64,000 nucleotides of DNA from Falsirhodobacter sp. alg1 (GCF_000739715.2 NZ_BBJC02000002.1:212731-276730); one strand, 5' to 3'; shown: positions 1 to 10,422, counted from the stretch's first letter. Made by a program: numbers and translations. The notes: generated from the letters alone by a model not told the origin.

Positions 1-830
1 TTACCCATGGGATGCCCTTTCCGCAAAACGTGGAAATGGCCAGATCGGTGGAGGACGTGATCCGGGAAGGCGGCGCTGTTCCGGCCACGATCGCGATCAT
101 GAACGGGCAGATCCATATCGGCCTTTCGTCGGAGGAGCTGGACCGTCTGGGGCAGACGCCTGACGCGATGAAACTGTCGCGCGCTGATCTGGCCGTAGGT
201 CTGACATCAGGACGCACCGGGGCCACGACCGTTGCTGCGACCATGATCTGTGCCCGGCTTGCCGGTATCGACGTATTTGCCACCGGCGGTATCGGCGGTG
301 TGCATCGCGGCGCGGAAACCACCTTCGATATCTCGGCCGACCTGCCAGAACTGGGGCAGACGGCGGTTACGGTTGTTGCCGCAGGTGCCAAGGCCATTCT
401 TGACCTGCCCAAGACGCTGGAAGTGCTGGAGACGATGGGCGTGCCCGTCATTGCCTATGGTCAGGACGCATTCCCCGCCTTCTGGTCGCGTGATTCTGGC
501 ATGCGCGCCCCGTTGCGGATGGATACGCCTGCCGAGATTGCGGCAGCCCACCTGATGCGTGCCAAGCTGGGCGTGCCGGGCGGACAACTGGTGGCAAACC
601 CGATTGCGGAAGAAGATGAAATTCCGGCGGCAGTCATCAATCCGGCCATCGAGGCGGCTTTGGCCGATGCGGAACGTCAGGGCATCGCCGCCAAGGAGGT
701 TACGCCCTTCCTTCTGGACCACATCTTCCGGTCAACAGAAGGCAAATCACTGGCATCAAACATCCAGCTGGTTCTGAACAATGCCCGCCTTGCTACCAAG
801 ATCGCTACAGAAATCACGAATCAACGATGA
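1..830 (+). CDS. psuG: Pseudouridine-5'-phosphate glycosidase, 5' end outside window
   Basis: Cleaves pseudouridine 5'-phosphate to uracil and ribose 5-phosphate (reversible C-glycoside cleavage) in cytoplasmic pseudouridine catabolism. The reading frame is open from the window edge: codons before the first internal ATG (position 12) read THG, and the family motif THGMPxPQN spans it, so about 30-40 N-terminal residues of the usual ~305 are missing. The segment GAKAILDLPKT carries the lysine that forms the Schiff base in PsuG, and RGAETTFDIS and NPIAEEDEIP match the substrate-binding blocks. Its usual partner, a PfkB-type pseudouridine kinase, is not downstream and may lie to the left of the window. 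Family assignment is firm. Confidence 0.93.
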   Translation, partial: THGMPFPQNVEMARSVEDVIREGGAVPATIAIMNGQIHIGLSSEELDRLGQTPDAMKLSRADLAVGLTSGRTGATTVAATMICARLAGIDVFATGGIGGVHRGAETTFDISADLPELGQTAVTVVAAGAKAILDLPKTLEVLETMGVPVIAYGQDAFPAFWSRDSGMRAPLRMDTPAEIAAAHLMRAKLGVPGGQLVANPIAEEDEIPAAVINPAIEAALADAERQGIAAKEVTPFLLDHIFRSTEGKSLASNIQLVLNNARLATKIATEITNQR

Positions 831-840
831 TCCGATTCGT

Positions 841-858
841 CGCGCGGGGCACCGCGCG
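841..858 (+). terminator. GC-rich hairpin just after psuG
   Basis: Perfect 7-bp inverted repeat CGCGCGG/CCGCGCG with a GGCA loop, eleven bases after the psuG stop. There is no U-tract after it, so it may be only a transcript-end stabilising hairpin. No gene is visible in 831-1130; this hairpin and the one at 943-972 are the only structures I see there. Confidence 0.3.
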
Positions 859-942
859 GCGTTCCCCCGCCGAGTGTGATGGCCATTCTCTGTAGGCCCT
901 TGTCCCACTACGTTAAAATAGATACGCCCCCGCCTGCCGGCA

Positions 943-972
943 CAAAAAAAACGCCGGCACGATGGCCGGCGT
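943..972 (-). terminator. Terminator-like hairpin oriented to the minus strand
   Basis: Inverted repeat ACGCCGGC (951-958) / GCCGGCGT (965-972) with a six-base loop, preceded on the plus strand by eight A residues (943-950). Read on the minus strand this is a stem followed by U8, the form of an intrinsic terminator for leftward transcription. Both flanking genes are on the plus strand, so its target is unclear. Confidence 0.5.
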
Positions 973-1130
973 CAAGTTATGAGGCAGGTTTCATACAGGC
1001 AAGAAACCTATCGAGCAGTAAGGCCTTTATATCCCTCGCCCCACGCTTGGCCAAGTTAAAAGTTTCAAATAGGTTTAAGAGCACCTATGGTTGTCAGATT
1101 GTGCCAGACAAAAGGACGTGCGGACGCGGG

Positions 1131-2954
1131 ATGAATGGCAAACTCAGCAGTATTTTGAAGGTTACAGCGGGGGTTTTGCCCTTGTTGCTGCTTGGCACCG
1201 CAGCTGTGGCTGAAAAGTCACATGGTATTGCGATGTACGGGGAACCTGCCCTGCCCGCTGACTTTGACCATCTGCCCTATGCAAACCCTGATGCACCGCA
1301 TGGCGGCACCTTTGTCATGGGGGAAACCGGCGGTTTCGACTCTTTGAACCCCTATATCCTGAAAGGCCGCGCGCCGTTCTATCTGGGGGCATGGACGGTC
1401 GAGACACTGATGACCCGTTCCATTGACGAGCCGTTCACTCTTTACGGTCTGCTCGCCGAGAGCATCAATACCGACCCCGAGCGGAGTTATGTCGAGTTTA
1501 CCCTCCGCCCCGAGGCACGTTTTTCCGACGGCAGCCCCGTCACGGTCGATGATGTCCTGTGGTCCTTTGAGACGTTGGGTACCAAGGGCCAGCCTCGTTA
1601 TGCCGGGGCATGGAGCAAGATAAAGGATGCCGAGCAGACCGGCCCCCATAGTGTCCGCTTCACCTTCACCGAACCTGATCGCGAAATGCCGCTGATCCTC
1701 GGCATGCGGCCCATTTTGAAAAAGGCGCAATGGGACACGCAGGATTTCACGCAATCCTCGCTTGTTCCTCCAATAGGTTCAGGGCCGTATGTGGTTGAGT
1801 CCATAACACCGGACCGTTCCATCACCTATGCCAAGAACCCGGATTGGTGGGGCAAGGATCTGCCCGTCAATCAGGGGTTCTACAATTTCGACACGCTTCG
1901 CACCGAATTCTACGGGGATTCCGGTGTCATGTTTGAGGCCTTCAAGGCAGGATCGCTTTCGACATGGCGCGAAACCAATCCAGCGCGCTGGCTTACGAAC
2001 TTCAGCTTTCCGGCAGTTCAGGACGGACGTGTCACGCTGGAAGAGATAGAGCATAAACGCCCGTCAGGAATGCAGGGATTTGTTTTCAACACCCGCAAAC
2101 CGATCTTCGATAACGCGCGCGTCCGTGAAGCGTTGATCCGTGCATTCGATTTCGACGTTATCAACCGCACGATGACAAACGGAACCGAACCGCGGATCAA
2201 CAGCTATTTTTCCAATTCAGAACTGGGCATGAAAGTTGGCGAACCAGCCGGCGAGGGTGAGGCCCGATTGCTGGCCCCCTATCATGACACCCTCATGTCA
2301 GATGTGCTGGAGGGATATTCCCTGCCGGACGGGCCACGCCGCGCAGATCTGCATGTCGCGATGGACCTGCTGGCCGATGCGGGCTGGACCGTTGAAAACG
2401 GCGTTCTGACACAGCACGGCAAGCCGTTCGAGTTCGAGATATTGCTGTCACAGGGCACTGATCCCGGCGGCACCCTTTCAGCCGATCAGGTTTCTTCGGT
2501 CGCCGCGATCTACGTCCAGCAATTGCAGCGCCTGGGGATCAAGGCCCATGTCACATCCGTTGACAGCGCGCAGTACAAGCAGCGTGTGAACGAGTTCGAT
2601 TTCGACATGACCGTGCTGACTCGCAGCTTTTCGCTGTCACCGGGAAATGAGCAGACATTGTACTGGGGCTCGATCGGTGCGAACCAGCCCGGATCGCGCA
2701 ACTTGATGGGCATGACCTCTCCGGCTGCGGACGCGATGATCACGGCGATGGTCCGATCCGAAACGCCCGAAGAATTTCGGGACGCAACCCGTGCGTTGGA
2801 CCGTGTGCTGATGTCCGGGCGCTTTGTCATACCGTTCTGGTATGCGAATGTATCGCGGATCGCCTATTCATCGGCATTTGCGCACCCCGATCATATCCCG
2901 CTTTACGGGGATTGGCCCGGCTTCCAGCCAGACGTGTGGTGGCAGAAGCCCTAG
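1131..2954 (+). CDS. Extracellular solute-binding protein, family 5 (YejA-like), of an oligopeptide-type ABC transporter
   Basis: Periplasmic receptor of the peptide/nickel (SBP family 5) class, closest in pattern to the YejA/COG4166 branch: after the signal peptide the mature protein begins with HGIAMYGEPALPADF followed by YANPDAPHGG, a hallmark of that branch. The start at 1131 gives 607 aa with an n-region, a hydrophobic core (PLLLLGTAAVA) and an AVA-E cleavage site. The frame stays open upstream to 876, but that stretch has no signal-peptide character and runs through a hairpin, so I rejected it. Permease and ATPase genes are absent on either side, so this is an orphan binding protein that must borrow a membrane complex encoded elsewhere. 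Substrate is probably an oligopeptide, but this is not proven. Confidence 0.88.
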   Translation: MNGKLSSILKVTAGVLPLLLLGTAAVAEKSHGIAMYGEPALPADFDHLPYANPDAPHGGTFVMGETGGFDSLNPYILKGRAPFYLGAWTVETLMTRSIDEPFTLYGLLAESINTDPERSYVEFTLRPEARFSDGSPVTVDDVLWSFETLGTKGQPRYAGAWSKIKDAEQTGPHSVRFTFTEPDREMPLILGMRPILKKAQWDTQDFTQSSLVPPIGSGPYVVESITPDRSITYAKNPDWWGKDLPVNQGFYNFDTLRTEFYGDSGVMFEAFKAGSLSTWRETNPARWLTNFSFPAVQDGRVTLEEIEHKRPSGMQGFVFNTRKPIFDNARVREALIRAFDFDVINRTMTNGTEPRINSYFSNSELGMKVGEPAGEGEARLLAPYHDTLMSDVLEGYSLPDGPRRADLHVAMDLLADAGWTVENGVLTQHGKPFEFEILLSQGTDPGGTLSADQVSSVAAIYVQQLQRLGIKAHVTSVDSAQYKQRVNEFDFDMTVLTRSFSLSPGNEQTLYWGSIGANQPGSRNLMGMTSPAADAMITAMVRSETPEEFRDATRALDRVLMSGRFVIPFWYANVSRIAYSSAFAHPDHIPLYGDWPGFQPDVWWQKP

Positions 2955-3014
2955 GGCGCGGAACCTGCCCCCTTGCCGCACGTTATTCTGCCAAACCAGA
3001 GGATGGAGGCAGAG

Positions 3015-3359
3015 ATGCGCTGGAAAACTGTTAAAGACAATTGGGAAGCCTTTGCGGAATCTCTGTTGGATACATGGCCGGATCTGACCGAAGAGGATCT
3101 GATCGATATCGACGGCAGCCGGACGGAGCTGGAAGCTCGCTTGGTAACGGTCACCGGTGAGACACAGGATGACGTTGCCTCGCAGGTGTCGGAATGGCTC
3201 GAGGGTGCGGTCCCCGCAGATGTGCATATGGACGAGCAGCACGACAACGCCTCTATAAACGATAGCCGGCTCTACATGTCCCCGGGTGAAGATGCCTCGG
3301 ATGATGATGCCAAATACGGCGATGACAGCACGGCTGAAAATCCGGTTAGCGGCGGCTGA
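3015..3359 (+). CDS. CsbD-like general stress protein
   Basis: Small acidic cytoplasmic protein of 114 aa. The first ~60 residues match the CsbD/YjbJ pattern (MRWKTVKDNW at the start, then DLTEEDLIDIDG and a QVSEWLEG helix end), a helical fold of unknown biochemical role found in stress-induced proteins. The C-terminal ~45 residues are a very acidic, probably disordered tail rich in D, E and S, longer than in typical 65-70 aa CsbD proteins. Start chosen at 3015 because GGAGGC lies at 3005-3010; earlier in-frame ATGs at 2973 and 3003 lack a comparable site. It follows the solute-binding protein by 60 bases. Confidence 0.75.
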   Translation: MRWKTVKDNWEAFAESLLDTWPDLTEEDLIDIDGSRTELEARLVTVTGETQDDVASQVSEWLEGAVPADVHMDEQHDNASINDSRLYMSPGEDASDDDAKYGDDSTAENPVSGG

Positions 3360-3466
3360 CATTAAAAAACGCGCCACGCTCTGGTCATTTCAGAATGTGG
3401 CGGGCATAGATAACGGGCTGGATGTACAGGCATCTGGCTTGTTTCCCTAAATTCAGGACACGCGAT

Positions 3467-4123
3467 ATGCCCGTGGCCAGCATCCCGCTTGATATATTCT
3501 CCGATCCCGTGTGCCCGTGGTGCTATATCGGCAAAACCAACCTTTATCGCGCGATGGAATCCCGCCCGGACCATCCGTTCCACATCGAATGGCATCCCTA
3601 TCAGCTGCATCCGAACCTGCCCGCACATGGCATGAACCGTGCGGAATGGTTCGAGGCACGGTTTGGCGATCAGGAAAAGGCGGTTGAAATCGCGGCTGCG
3701 GCCCAGAAGGCTGCTGATGAGGCCGGCCTTGATGTGGATATGGGCGCGGCGCAGCGCATGCCGAACACGATCGAGGCCCATCGTCTGATCCATTGGGCTG
3801 GCTTGCAAGGTGTTCAGACCCCGGTCGTGGATGCCCTGTTCCGCGCCTATTTCCGTGATGGTCAGGACATCGGAGATCACGCAGTACTGATCCGGATTGC
3901 GGGTGCTGCCGGAATGGACCCCGATGCGGCTGCACGTCTGCTTGCCACCGACGCCGATCGGGATGATCTGATCGCCCGTGATCGTGATGCGCGATCCAAA
4001 GGTGTGCAGGCTGTACCTACCTTCCTGATTGACCGGCAATACGTTCTGGCCGGCGCGCAATCGGTGGAAATGTGGCAGAAAATTATCGATGACATAACAA
4101 CCGAACTGGGGGAAGCCGAGTGA
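3467..4123 (+). CDS. DsbA-family oxidoreductase, FrnE-type
   Basis: Thioredoxin-fold protein of the FrnE/2-hydroxychromene-2-carboxylate isomerase-like branch, 218 aa. The redox motif CPWC sits at residues 16-19 (SDPVCPWCYIG), a helical insertion follows, and the cis-proline loop AVPTF is near residue 184. There is no signal peptide, so it should act in the cytoplasm, unlike periplasmic DsbA. Start at 3467 gives the family N-terminus; the frame extends upstream to 3422 without better support. Its stop overlaps the next start by four bases (GTGA at 4120-4123), so it is translationally coupled to the MFS exporter. The exact substrate is unknown; a role in thiol redox balance or detoxification is likely. 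Confidence 0.85.
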   Translation: MPVASIPLDIFSDPVCPWCYIGKTNLYRAMESRPDHPFHIEWHPYQLHPNLPAHGMNRAEWFEARFGDQEKAVEIAAAAQKAADEAGLDVDMGAAQRMPNTIEAHRLIHWAGLQGVQTPVVDALFRAYFRDGQDIGDHAVLIRIAGAAGMDPDAAARLLATDADRDDLIARDRDARSKGVQAVPTFLIDRQYVLAGAQSVEMWQKIIDDITTELGEAE

Positions 4124-5322
4124 AGCCAACGAAACCGCTTGGATCGTTTGAGTTTGTGGCCCTGATGGCCACACTGATGTCGGCGGTTGCATTCAGCATT
4201 GATTCAATGCTGCCCGCCTTTCCGGTGATCATGCGACAAATGACGCCGGATGCCCCGAACCATGTGCAGTTGATTGTCACGCTGTTCATGCTGGGAATGG
4301 GCGCAGGTACCCTGTTCGTCGGCCCGCTGTCCGACACGTTGGGCCGCAAGACCGTGATGATCGGCTGTTCGGCAATCTACAGCATCGGGGCCTTGATGGC
4401 ATGGCGCGCTGACAGTCTGGAACTGTTGTTGCTTGGCCGCTTCATTCAGGGGATCGGCGCTGCAGGGCCGCGGGTCGTGGCCATCGCCATGGTACGCGAT
4501 CTGTATTCCGGGCGAGATATGGCGCGTGTCGTCAGCTTCATCATGATGTTCTTCACCATCGTTCCGGCCATTGCCCCGATGATCGGGAATGAGATGATCC
4601 AACTGTTCGGCTGGCGGGCGTTGTTCCTGATCTTCGTCACCTTCTCCACCATCTCGGCGACATGGCTGTTTTTCCGGCAACCCGAGACGCTGGCCGTCGA
4701 AAACCGGCGTGCGCTGCGCCCTGCGGTCCTTCTGGCCGGCATCAAGGAAATCGTGACGAACCGGATCGTAATGCTGACCATCATCGCCCAGGGGTTCGCC
4801 TTCGGTTGCATGTTCTCTACCATCTCCACGATCCAGCCGATCTTTGAGGTTCGCTTTAACGCGGCGGACACCTTCCCCTACTGGTTCTTTTCCGTGGCAA
4901 TGACAGCGGGCGCTGCCAGCTTTCTGAATGCGCGCATTGTGGGGCGTGTCGGCATGCGGGCGGTCGTGGTATCAGTGGTATCGCTCCAGTTCACGATCTC
5001 GCTGATCATGGCCGTCACCAACGGTTTCAATATCATGCCCGAGGCCTTGGCCTTTCCGGCGCAGATCATCTGGACGATGTCGATCTTTGCGATGCTGGGC
5101 CTGTGCATGGGCAACCTCAATGCCTTGGCGTTGGAACCTCTGGGCCACCTGGCAGGCTTGGGGGCGTCGGTGGCCGGCTGTATTGCAACCGTGATGGCGG
5201 TTCTGCTGTCCCTGCCCATCGGTCAATCCTTCAACGGAACGAACATTCCCCTGACAATCGGAACCACGCTCTATACAGGTGCGGTTCTCCTGATCATGGC
5301 GACCCTTCCGAAGCGCAACTAG
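4120..5322 (+). CDS. Bcr/CflA family drug-resistance MFS transporter
   Basis: Inner-membrane proton-driven exporter of 400 aa with about twelve hydrophobic segments. The N-terminal pattern SVAFSIDSMLPAFPVI and the loop 2-3 motif GPLSDTLGRKTVM are characteristic of the Bcr/CflA branch (bicyclomycin, sulfonamide or cysteine/dipeptide export). Starts with GTG overlapping the stop of the FrnE-like gene, forming a two-gene unit. It is convergent with mfd and the two stop codons share bases 5320-5321. The substrate cannot be read from sequence. Confidence 0.88.
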   Translation: MKPTKPLGSFEFVALMATLMSAVAFSIDSMLPAFPVIMRQMTPDAPNHVQLIVTLFMLGMGAGTLFVGPLSDTLGRKTVMIGCSAIYSIGALMAWRADSLELLLLGRFIQGIGAAGPRVVAIAMVRDLYSGRDMARVVSFIMMFFTIVPAIAPMIGNEMIQLFGWRALFLIFVTFSTISATWLFFRQPETLAVENRRALRPAVLLAGIKEIVTNRIVMLTIIAQGFAFGCMFSTISTIQPIFEVRFNAADTFPYWFFSVAMTAGAASFLNARIVGRVGMRAVVVSVVSLQFTISLIMAVTNGFNIMPEALAFPAQIIWTMSIFAMLGLCMGNLNALALEPLGHLAGLGASVAGCIATVMAVLLSLPIGQSFNGTNIPLTIGTTLYTGAVLLIMATLPKRN

Positions 5323-5330
5323 CGCTTCGG
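5308..5330. terminator. Hairpin at the convergent MFS/mfd ends
   Basis: Inverted repeat CCGAAGCG (5308-5315) / CGCTTCGG (5323-5330) with a seven-base loop that contains both stop codons. On the plus strand it is followed by a T-rich stretch (TTTCACCACTTTTT), so it may end the exporter transcript; on the minus strand there is no U-tract. Confidence 0.4.
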
Positions 5331-8300
5331 TTTCACCACTTTTTCAGCCAAGCCCCGCGCAATGGCAAAGGCCCCGCGAATGCGGTCGGCCTCGGATTTC
5401 CAATCGTCGGCAATGACGATCTTGTTGCCGACGACCTTGGCCTCATTCTGCGCCTTGACGAAATCTACCAAGCCGGCCGGATCGGCGAATTTGTCGTTAT
5501 GGAACTGGATGGATGCTCCTTTCGGTCCGGCATCGAGACGCGAAATCCCCGCACGCTTGCACATCGCCTTGATCCGCACCACCAGCATCAGGGTATTCAC
5601 CTCCCGTGGAAGCGGGCCGAACCGGTCAATCATCTCTGCGGCAAATCCTTCCATCTCTACCTTGGTCGCAAGGCCCGAAAGGCGCCGGTACAGCCCCAGC
5701 CGGATATCCAGATCCGGAATATAGTCCTCGGGGATAAGAACCGGCACGCCCAAATTGATCTGTGGCGCCCATTGGTCGTCAGCCTCGGTCAATCCGCCGA
5801 TCTGGCCTGACCGGAGCTTCTGGATCGTCTCCTCCAGCATGTTCTGATACAGCTCGTACCCCACTTCCTTGATGTGGCCCGATTGTTCATCTCCCAGGAG
5901 GTTACCGGCCCCCCGCAGATCCAGATCATGCGACGCAAGGTTGAAACCAGCCCCCAGTGTATCAAGGCTGGCAAGCAGGCGAAGCCGGCGATTTGCCTGC
6001 GGTGTCAACGGGCTGCGTGGTTTGGTTGTCAGATAGCAATAGGCCCGCGTTTTCGACCGTCCCACGCGACCACGGATCTGGTACAGCTGGCTGAGGCCGA
6101 ACATATCCGCGCGATGCACGATCATGGTGTTGGCAGTCGGGATATCCAAACCGGATTCCACGATCGTGGTGGCCAGCAGGACATCGAATTTGCCATCATA
6201 GAACGAATTCATCCGTTCATCGAGATCCCCTGCCGCAAGCTGTCCGTGCGCCACAAGGAAACTGACCTCGGGGACATGATCCCTGAGAAATGCCTCGATC
6301 TCTGGCAAGTCCGACACGCGGGGGACGACAAAGAAACTTTGGCCGCCGCGATACCGCTCTCGCAACAAGGCTTCCCGCAGGGTGACCGCATCGAATTCGC
6401 TGACATAGGTCCGGATGGCCAGACGGTCCACCGGAGGGGTGGCGATGATCGACAGATCCCGCACGCCCGTCAGCGACAATTGCAACGTTCGCGGAATGGG
6501 CGTGGCCGTCAGCGTCAACACATGCACCTCGGAGCGCATCTCCTTCAGCCGTTCCTTATGCGACACGCCGAAGTGCTGCTCTTCATCGATAATCATAAGT
6601 GCCAGGGATTTCAGCTTGATCCCTTTTGCCAGAAGCGCGTGGGTGCCGATGCAGATATCGACCGTTCCATCCGCCAGCCCCGCCCGCGTTGCTGCAGCCT
6701 CCTTTGCCGAAACAAAACGCGACAACTGTCGGACAACCATGGGGAATCCACGGAACCGTTCGGCAAAGCTACGAAAATGCTGCCGTGCCAACAAGGTGGT
6801 CGGGCAGATCATGGCCACCTGCATTCCGGTCAGCGCCGCAATGAAGGCCGCCCGCATGGCAACCTCGGTCTTGCCGAAGCCGACATCGCCAACGACCAGC
6901 CGGTCCATAGGCTTGCCGGATTCCAGATCGGCCACCACATCGGCAATCGCCGCCAATTGATCATCGGTTTCCTGATACGGGAAACGGGCGCAAAAGGCCT
7001 CCCACATCTGGTGCGGGGCTTCGAGGATAGGGGCGTGGCGCAGATGCCGCTCGGCTGCGATCCGCATCAGCCGCTCCGCGATCTCGCGGATACGCTCTTT
7101 GAGCTTTGCCTTTTTCGCCTGCCATGCCCCGCCGCCAAGGCGGTCCAGCAAACCATCCTCATGGCCATAGCGGCTCAGAAGCTCGATGTTTTCCACCGGC
7201 AGATACAGCTTGGTTTCTTCGGCATAGACAAGGTGCAGGTAATCATGCGGTGGCCCGGCACGGTTCGCCGGCGGCTGCGGCACACGCAGCGTTTCCAGCC
7301 CCATGTATCGCCCGACTCCATGCTCCACATGCACCACAAGATCCCCCGGAGACAGGGTTTCAAGATCACGGACAAAATTGTCGGCTTTCCGGCGTTTCTT
7401 GGGAGAGGAAACGAGCCGATCCCCCAGCACATCCTGTTCCGATATCACGGCAAGACCGGCGGCGGTAAAGCCTGCCTCCAGGGCCCAGACAATCAGAAAC
7501 AAGCCGCCTTTGCCCGAGGGGATATCGCGAAAGTCCGACACGGGCGTGGCCGTCAGCCCCTGATCCTCCAGCAACCCGCCCAGACGTTCGCGCGCGCCCT
7601 CGGACCAACTGGCGATGATGACATGCGCGTCCTTGCGCAGTGCTTTCACATGGTCTGCCAGCGTATTGAACAAGCTTATGTTTTCCTGCTGGCGCTCGGG
7701 CGCGAAACTGCGCCCGATCCGCCCTCCGGCATCCAGAACACCCGGCCCCGGAGCCTGCGCCAAAGGTGACAGCTGAATGACCCTGTGCGTGGCAAGGGCA
7801 TCAGCCCAACCTTTGTCATCCAGATACATGCTTTGCGGGGAAACGGGTTTATACACCGTATCGATACGGGTTTTGCCCGCCATCGCCTCACGTCGTGCGT
7901 CGTATTGATCGGCAATCCCTTCCCAGCGGGAAAGACGGGCAGCCGTAACCTGATCATCCAGCATGACCGAGGCCTTGGGCAGGTAATCGAACAGCGTCTC
8001 CAGACGATCATGGAAGAACGGCAGCCAATGCTCCATTCCCTGATGCTTGCGCCCCGCACTTACGGCTTCATAAAGCGGATCACTTGCCCCGCCGACACCG
8101 AATTCCACGCGATAGTTCTGCCGGAAGCGTGTGATCGCCGTTTCATCCAGCATCACCTCGGATACGGGGGCGAGATCCAGCGTTGTCAGCCTGTCGGTCG
8201 ACCGTTGGGTTTCAGGATCAAAATACCGCAAACCGTCAAGAGTATCGCCAAACAGATCCAGCCGGACGGGGTTCGATTCCGGTGGATAGATGTCGATGAT

Positions 8301-8771
8301 GCCGCCGCGGATCGCGAAATCTCCCGGTTCCGCCACGGTCGTAACGGGGGTATAGCCCATACGTGCCAGATAGTTCCGCAGACGCGCCTCATCGACGCGA
8401 TCGCCAACTTGTGCGGAAAAGCTTGCGCCTGCTACCGTTTCCCTGCTGGGAATGCGCTGCATGGCGGAATGGAGCGTCGTCAGTAGAACGAAGGCCCCCG
8501 TAACGCCGCTGGACAGCGCCGCAAGCGTTGCCATCCGTCGCGCCGCAATATTCGGGTTGGGGGAAATCCTGTCATAAGGCAGACAATCCCAGGCAGGAAA
8601 TTCCAGCATGGGAACGGATGGCGCAAGCACGGCCAAGGCCTCACGCATTGCGGCCAGTCGCTTGTCGTCCCGCGCGATATGGATCACGGGTGCGCCCCGC
8701 TCCAGTTCCCGCGCAAGAAGGCGCGCATCATAGCCTTCGGGGGCCCCGCCCAGAATTATGGTCTTGCTCAC
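5319..8771 (-). CDS. mfd: Transcription-repair coupling factor Mfd
   Basis: Double-stranded DNA translocase of 1150 aa that removes RNA polymerase stalled at lesions and recruits UvrA/UvrB. Visible parts in order: an N-terminal UvrB-like damage-recognition module (GGAPEGYDARLLARE, then YDRISPNPNIAARRMA), a CarD/RID-like RNA-polymerase-interaction domain near residues 470-540 (GDLVVHVEHGVGRYMGLE), the translocase with Walker A GDVGFGKT, DEEQHFG Walker B and the RGRVGRS helicase motif, then a C-terminal TRCF domain. Length matches the family. Start is a GTG; the upstream gene stops five bases earlier, suggesting cotranscription. uvrB is also in the window but far away. Confidence 0.97.
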   Translation of the reverse strand: MSKTIILGGAPEGYDARLLARELERGAPVIHIARDDKRLAAMREALAVLAPSVPMLEFPAWDCLPYDRISPNPNIAARRMATLAALSSGVTGAFVLLTTLHSAMQRIPSRETVAGASFSAQVGDRVDEARLRNYLARMGYTPVTTVAEPGDFAIRGGIIDIYPPESNPVRLDLFGDTLDGLRYFDPETQRSTDRLTTLDLAPVSEVMLDETAITRFRQNYRVEFGVGGASDPLYEAVSAGRKHQGMEHWLPFFHDRLETLFDYLPKASVMLDDQVTAARLSRWEGIADQYDARREAMAGKTRIDTVYKPVSPQSMYLDDKGWADALATHRVIQLSPLAQAPGPGVLDAGGRIGRSFAPERQQENISLFNTLADHVKALRKDAHVIIASWSEGARERLGGLLEDQGLTATPVSDFRDIPSGKGGLFLIVWALEAGFTAAGLAVISEQDVLGDRLVSSPKKRRKADNFVRDLETLSPGDLVVHVEHGVGRYMGLETLRVPQPPANRAGPPHDYLHLVYAEETKLYLPVENIELLSRYGHEDGLLDRLGGGAWQAKKAKLKERIREIAERLMRIAAERHLRHAPILEAPHQMWEAFCARFPYQETDDQLAAIADVVADLESGKPMDRLVVGDVGFGKTEVAMRAAFIAALTGMQVAMICPTTLLARQHFRSFAERFRGFPMVVRQLSRFVSAKEAAATRAGLADGTVDICIGTHALLAKGIKLKSLALMIIDEEQHFGVSHKERLKEMRSEVHVLTLTATPIPRTLQLSLTGVRDLSIIATPPVDRLAIRTYVSEFDAVTLREALLRERYRGGQSFFVVPRVSDLPEIEAFLRDHVPEVSFLVAHGQLAAGDLDERMNSFYDGKFDVLLATTIVESGLDIPTANTMIVHRADMFGLSQLYQIRGRVGRSKTRAYCYLTTKPRSPLTPQANRRLRLLASLDTLGAGFNLASHDLDLRGAGNLLGDEQSGHIKEVGYELYQNMLEETIQKLRSGQIGGLTEADDQWAPQINLGVPVLIPEDYIPDLDIRLGLYRRLSGLATKVEMEGFAAEMIDRFGPLPREVNTLMLVVRIKAMCKRAGISRLDAGPKGASIQFHNDKFADPAGLVDFVKAQNEAKVVGNKIVIADDWKSEADRIRGAFAIARGLAEKVVKPKR

Positions 8772-8775
8772 GCCC

Positions 8776-9297
8776 TCATACTCCCAAGGCCAGGCTCAGG
8801 TTGCGCCATGCACCCCAAAGTAATGCGATGAACAGGGTCACCCCCGCAATTCCCTGCACCGTGATGCGGTGCCAGATCAACCGCTGCACCAATTCGGCCG
8901 CATTGGGAGCCGTCTGTGCAAAACGGTTCGCCAAGGACAGCCGCAGCGCGGCGATCATCACCCATGGTACGGCAAAAAACAGCCCCGCCTGCGCCATCTC
9001 CAGCCCGGCGAGGGCCAGCGCCACCAGCATCGTCAGCCCGAAGGCGATCAAAGCCACGTGAACCAGCCGGCGCGTGGGCGTGACCCGCAGGATGCTGCGG
9101 ACCGTCAGGCGGGCAAGAACCATCGTATCTTCTGCTGCCTCGGTATCACCGGCATGCGCGGCCAGAACACGGGAAAACGGCACCCCCATGACGTGCCGCA
9201 CCGCCGCCAGCCAAAAGCCGATAAGGGCAAACCAATACCAGAGCACGGAAAAAGACCGGAAGCTGACCGGCGAAATTAGAAGTTCATACCACTGCAC
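8776..9297 (-). CDS. Rhodobacterales integral membrane protein, often annotated 'component of SufBCD complex'
   Basis: Membrane protein of 173 aa with about four hydrophobic segments (SVLWYWFALIGFWLAAV, HVALIAFGLTMLVALALA, GLFFAVPWVMIAAL, GIAGVTLFIALLW). The pattern WYELL...FRSFSVLWYW and the C-terminal HRITVQGI...WGAW match a Rhodobacterales family that databases call a SufBCD component. No suf gene is near and nothing in the sequence suggests Fe-S chemistry, so I treat the function as unknown. Start chosen at a GTG (9297), giving VQWYELL; a longer open frame continuing antisense through hemB is a shadow. It lies just upstream of mfd on the same strand and diverges from hemB. Confidence 0.7.
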   Translation of the reverse strand: MQWYELLISPVSFRSFSVLWYWFALIGFWLAAVRHVMGVPFSRVLAAHAGDTEAAEDTMVLARLTVRSILRVTPTRRLVHVALIAFGLTMLVALALAGLEMAQAGLFFAVPWVMIAALRLSLANRFAQTAPNAAELVQRLIWHRITVQGIAGVTLFIALLWGAWRNLSLALGV

Positions 9298-9411
9298 GTC
9301 GGCGTGTTCCCTGTCCGTTTGTGCTTTACCTACCCTTGAGACAGCGGCATTTCCATGCCAAGCACAGAAAAAATCGTCTATGACCTGCGTCCATACGCCG
9401 GCCTTCGCTAA

Positions 9412-10422
<1,011 letters not shown>

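Noticed and set aside
876-1130. N-terminal extension of the solute-binding protein
   Set aside because: Open in frame, but it runs through a terminator-like hairpin and puts a signal peptide 85 residues inside the protein.
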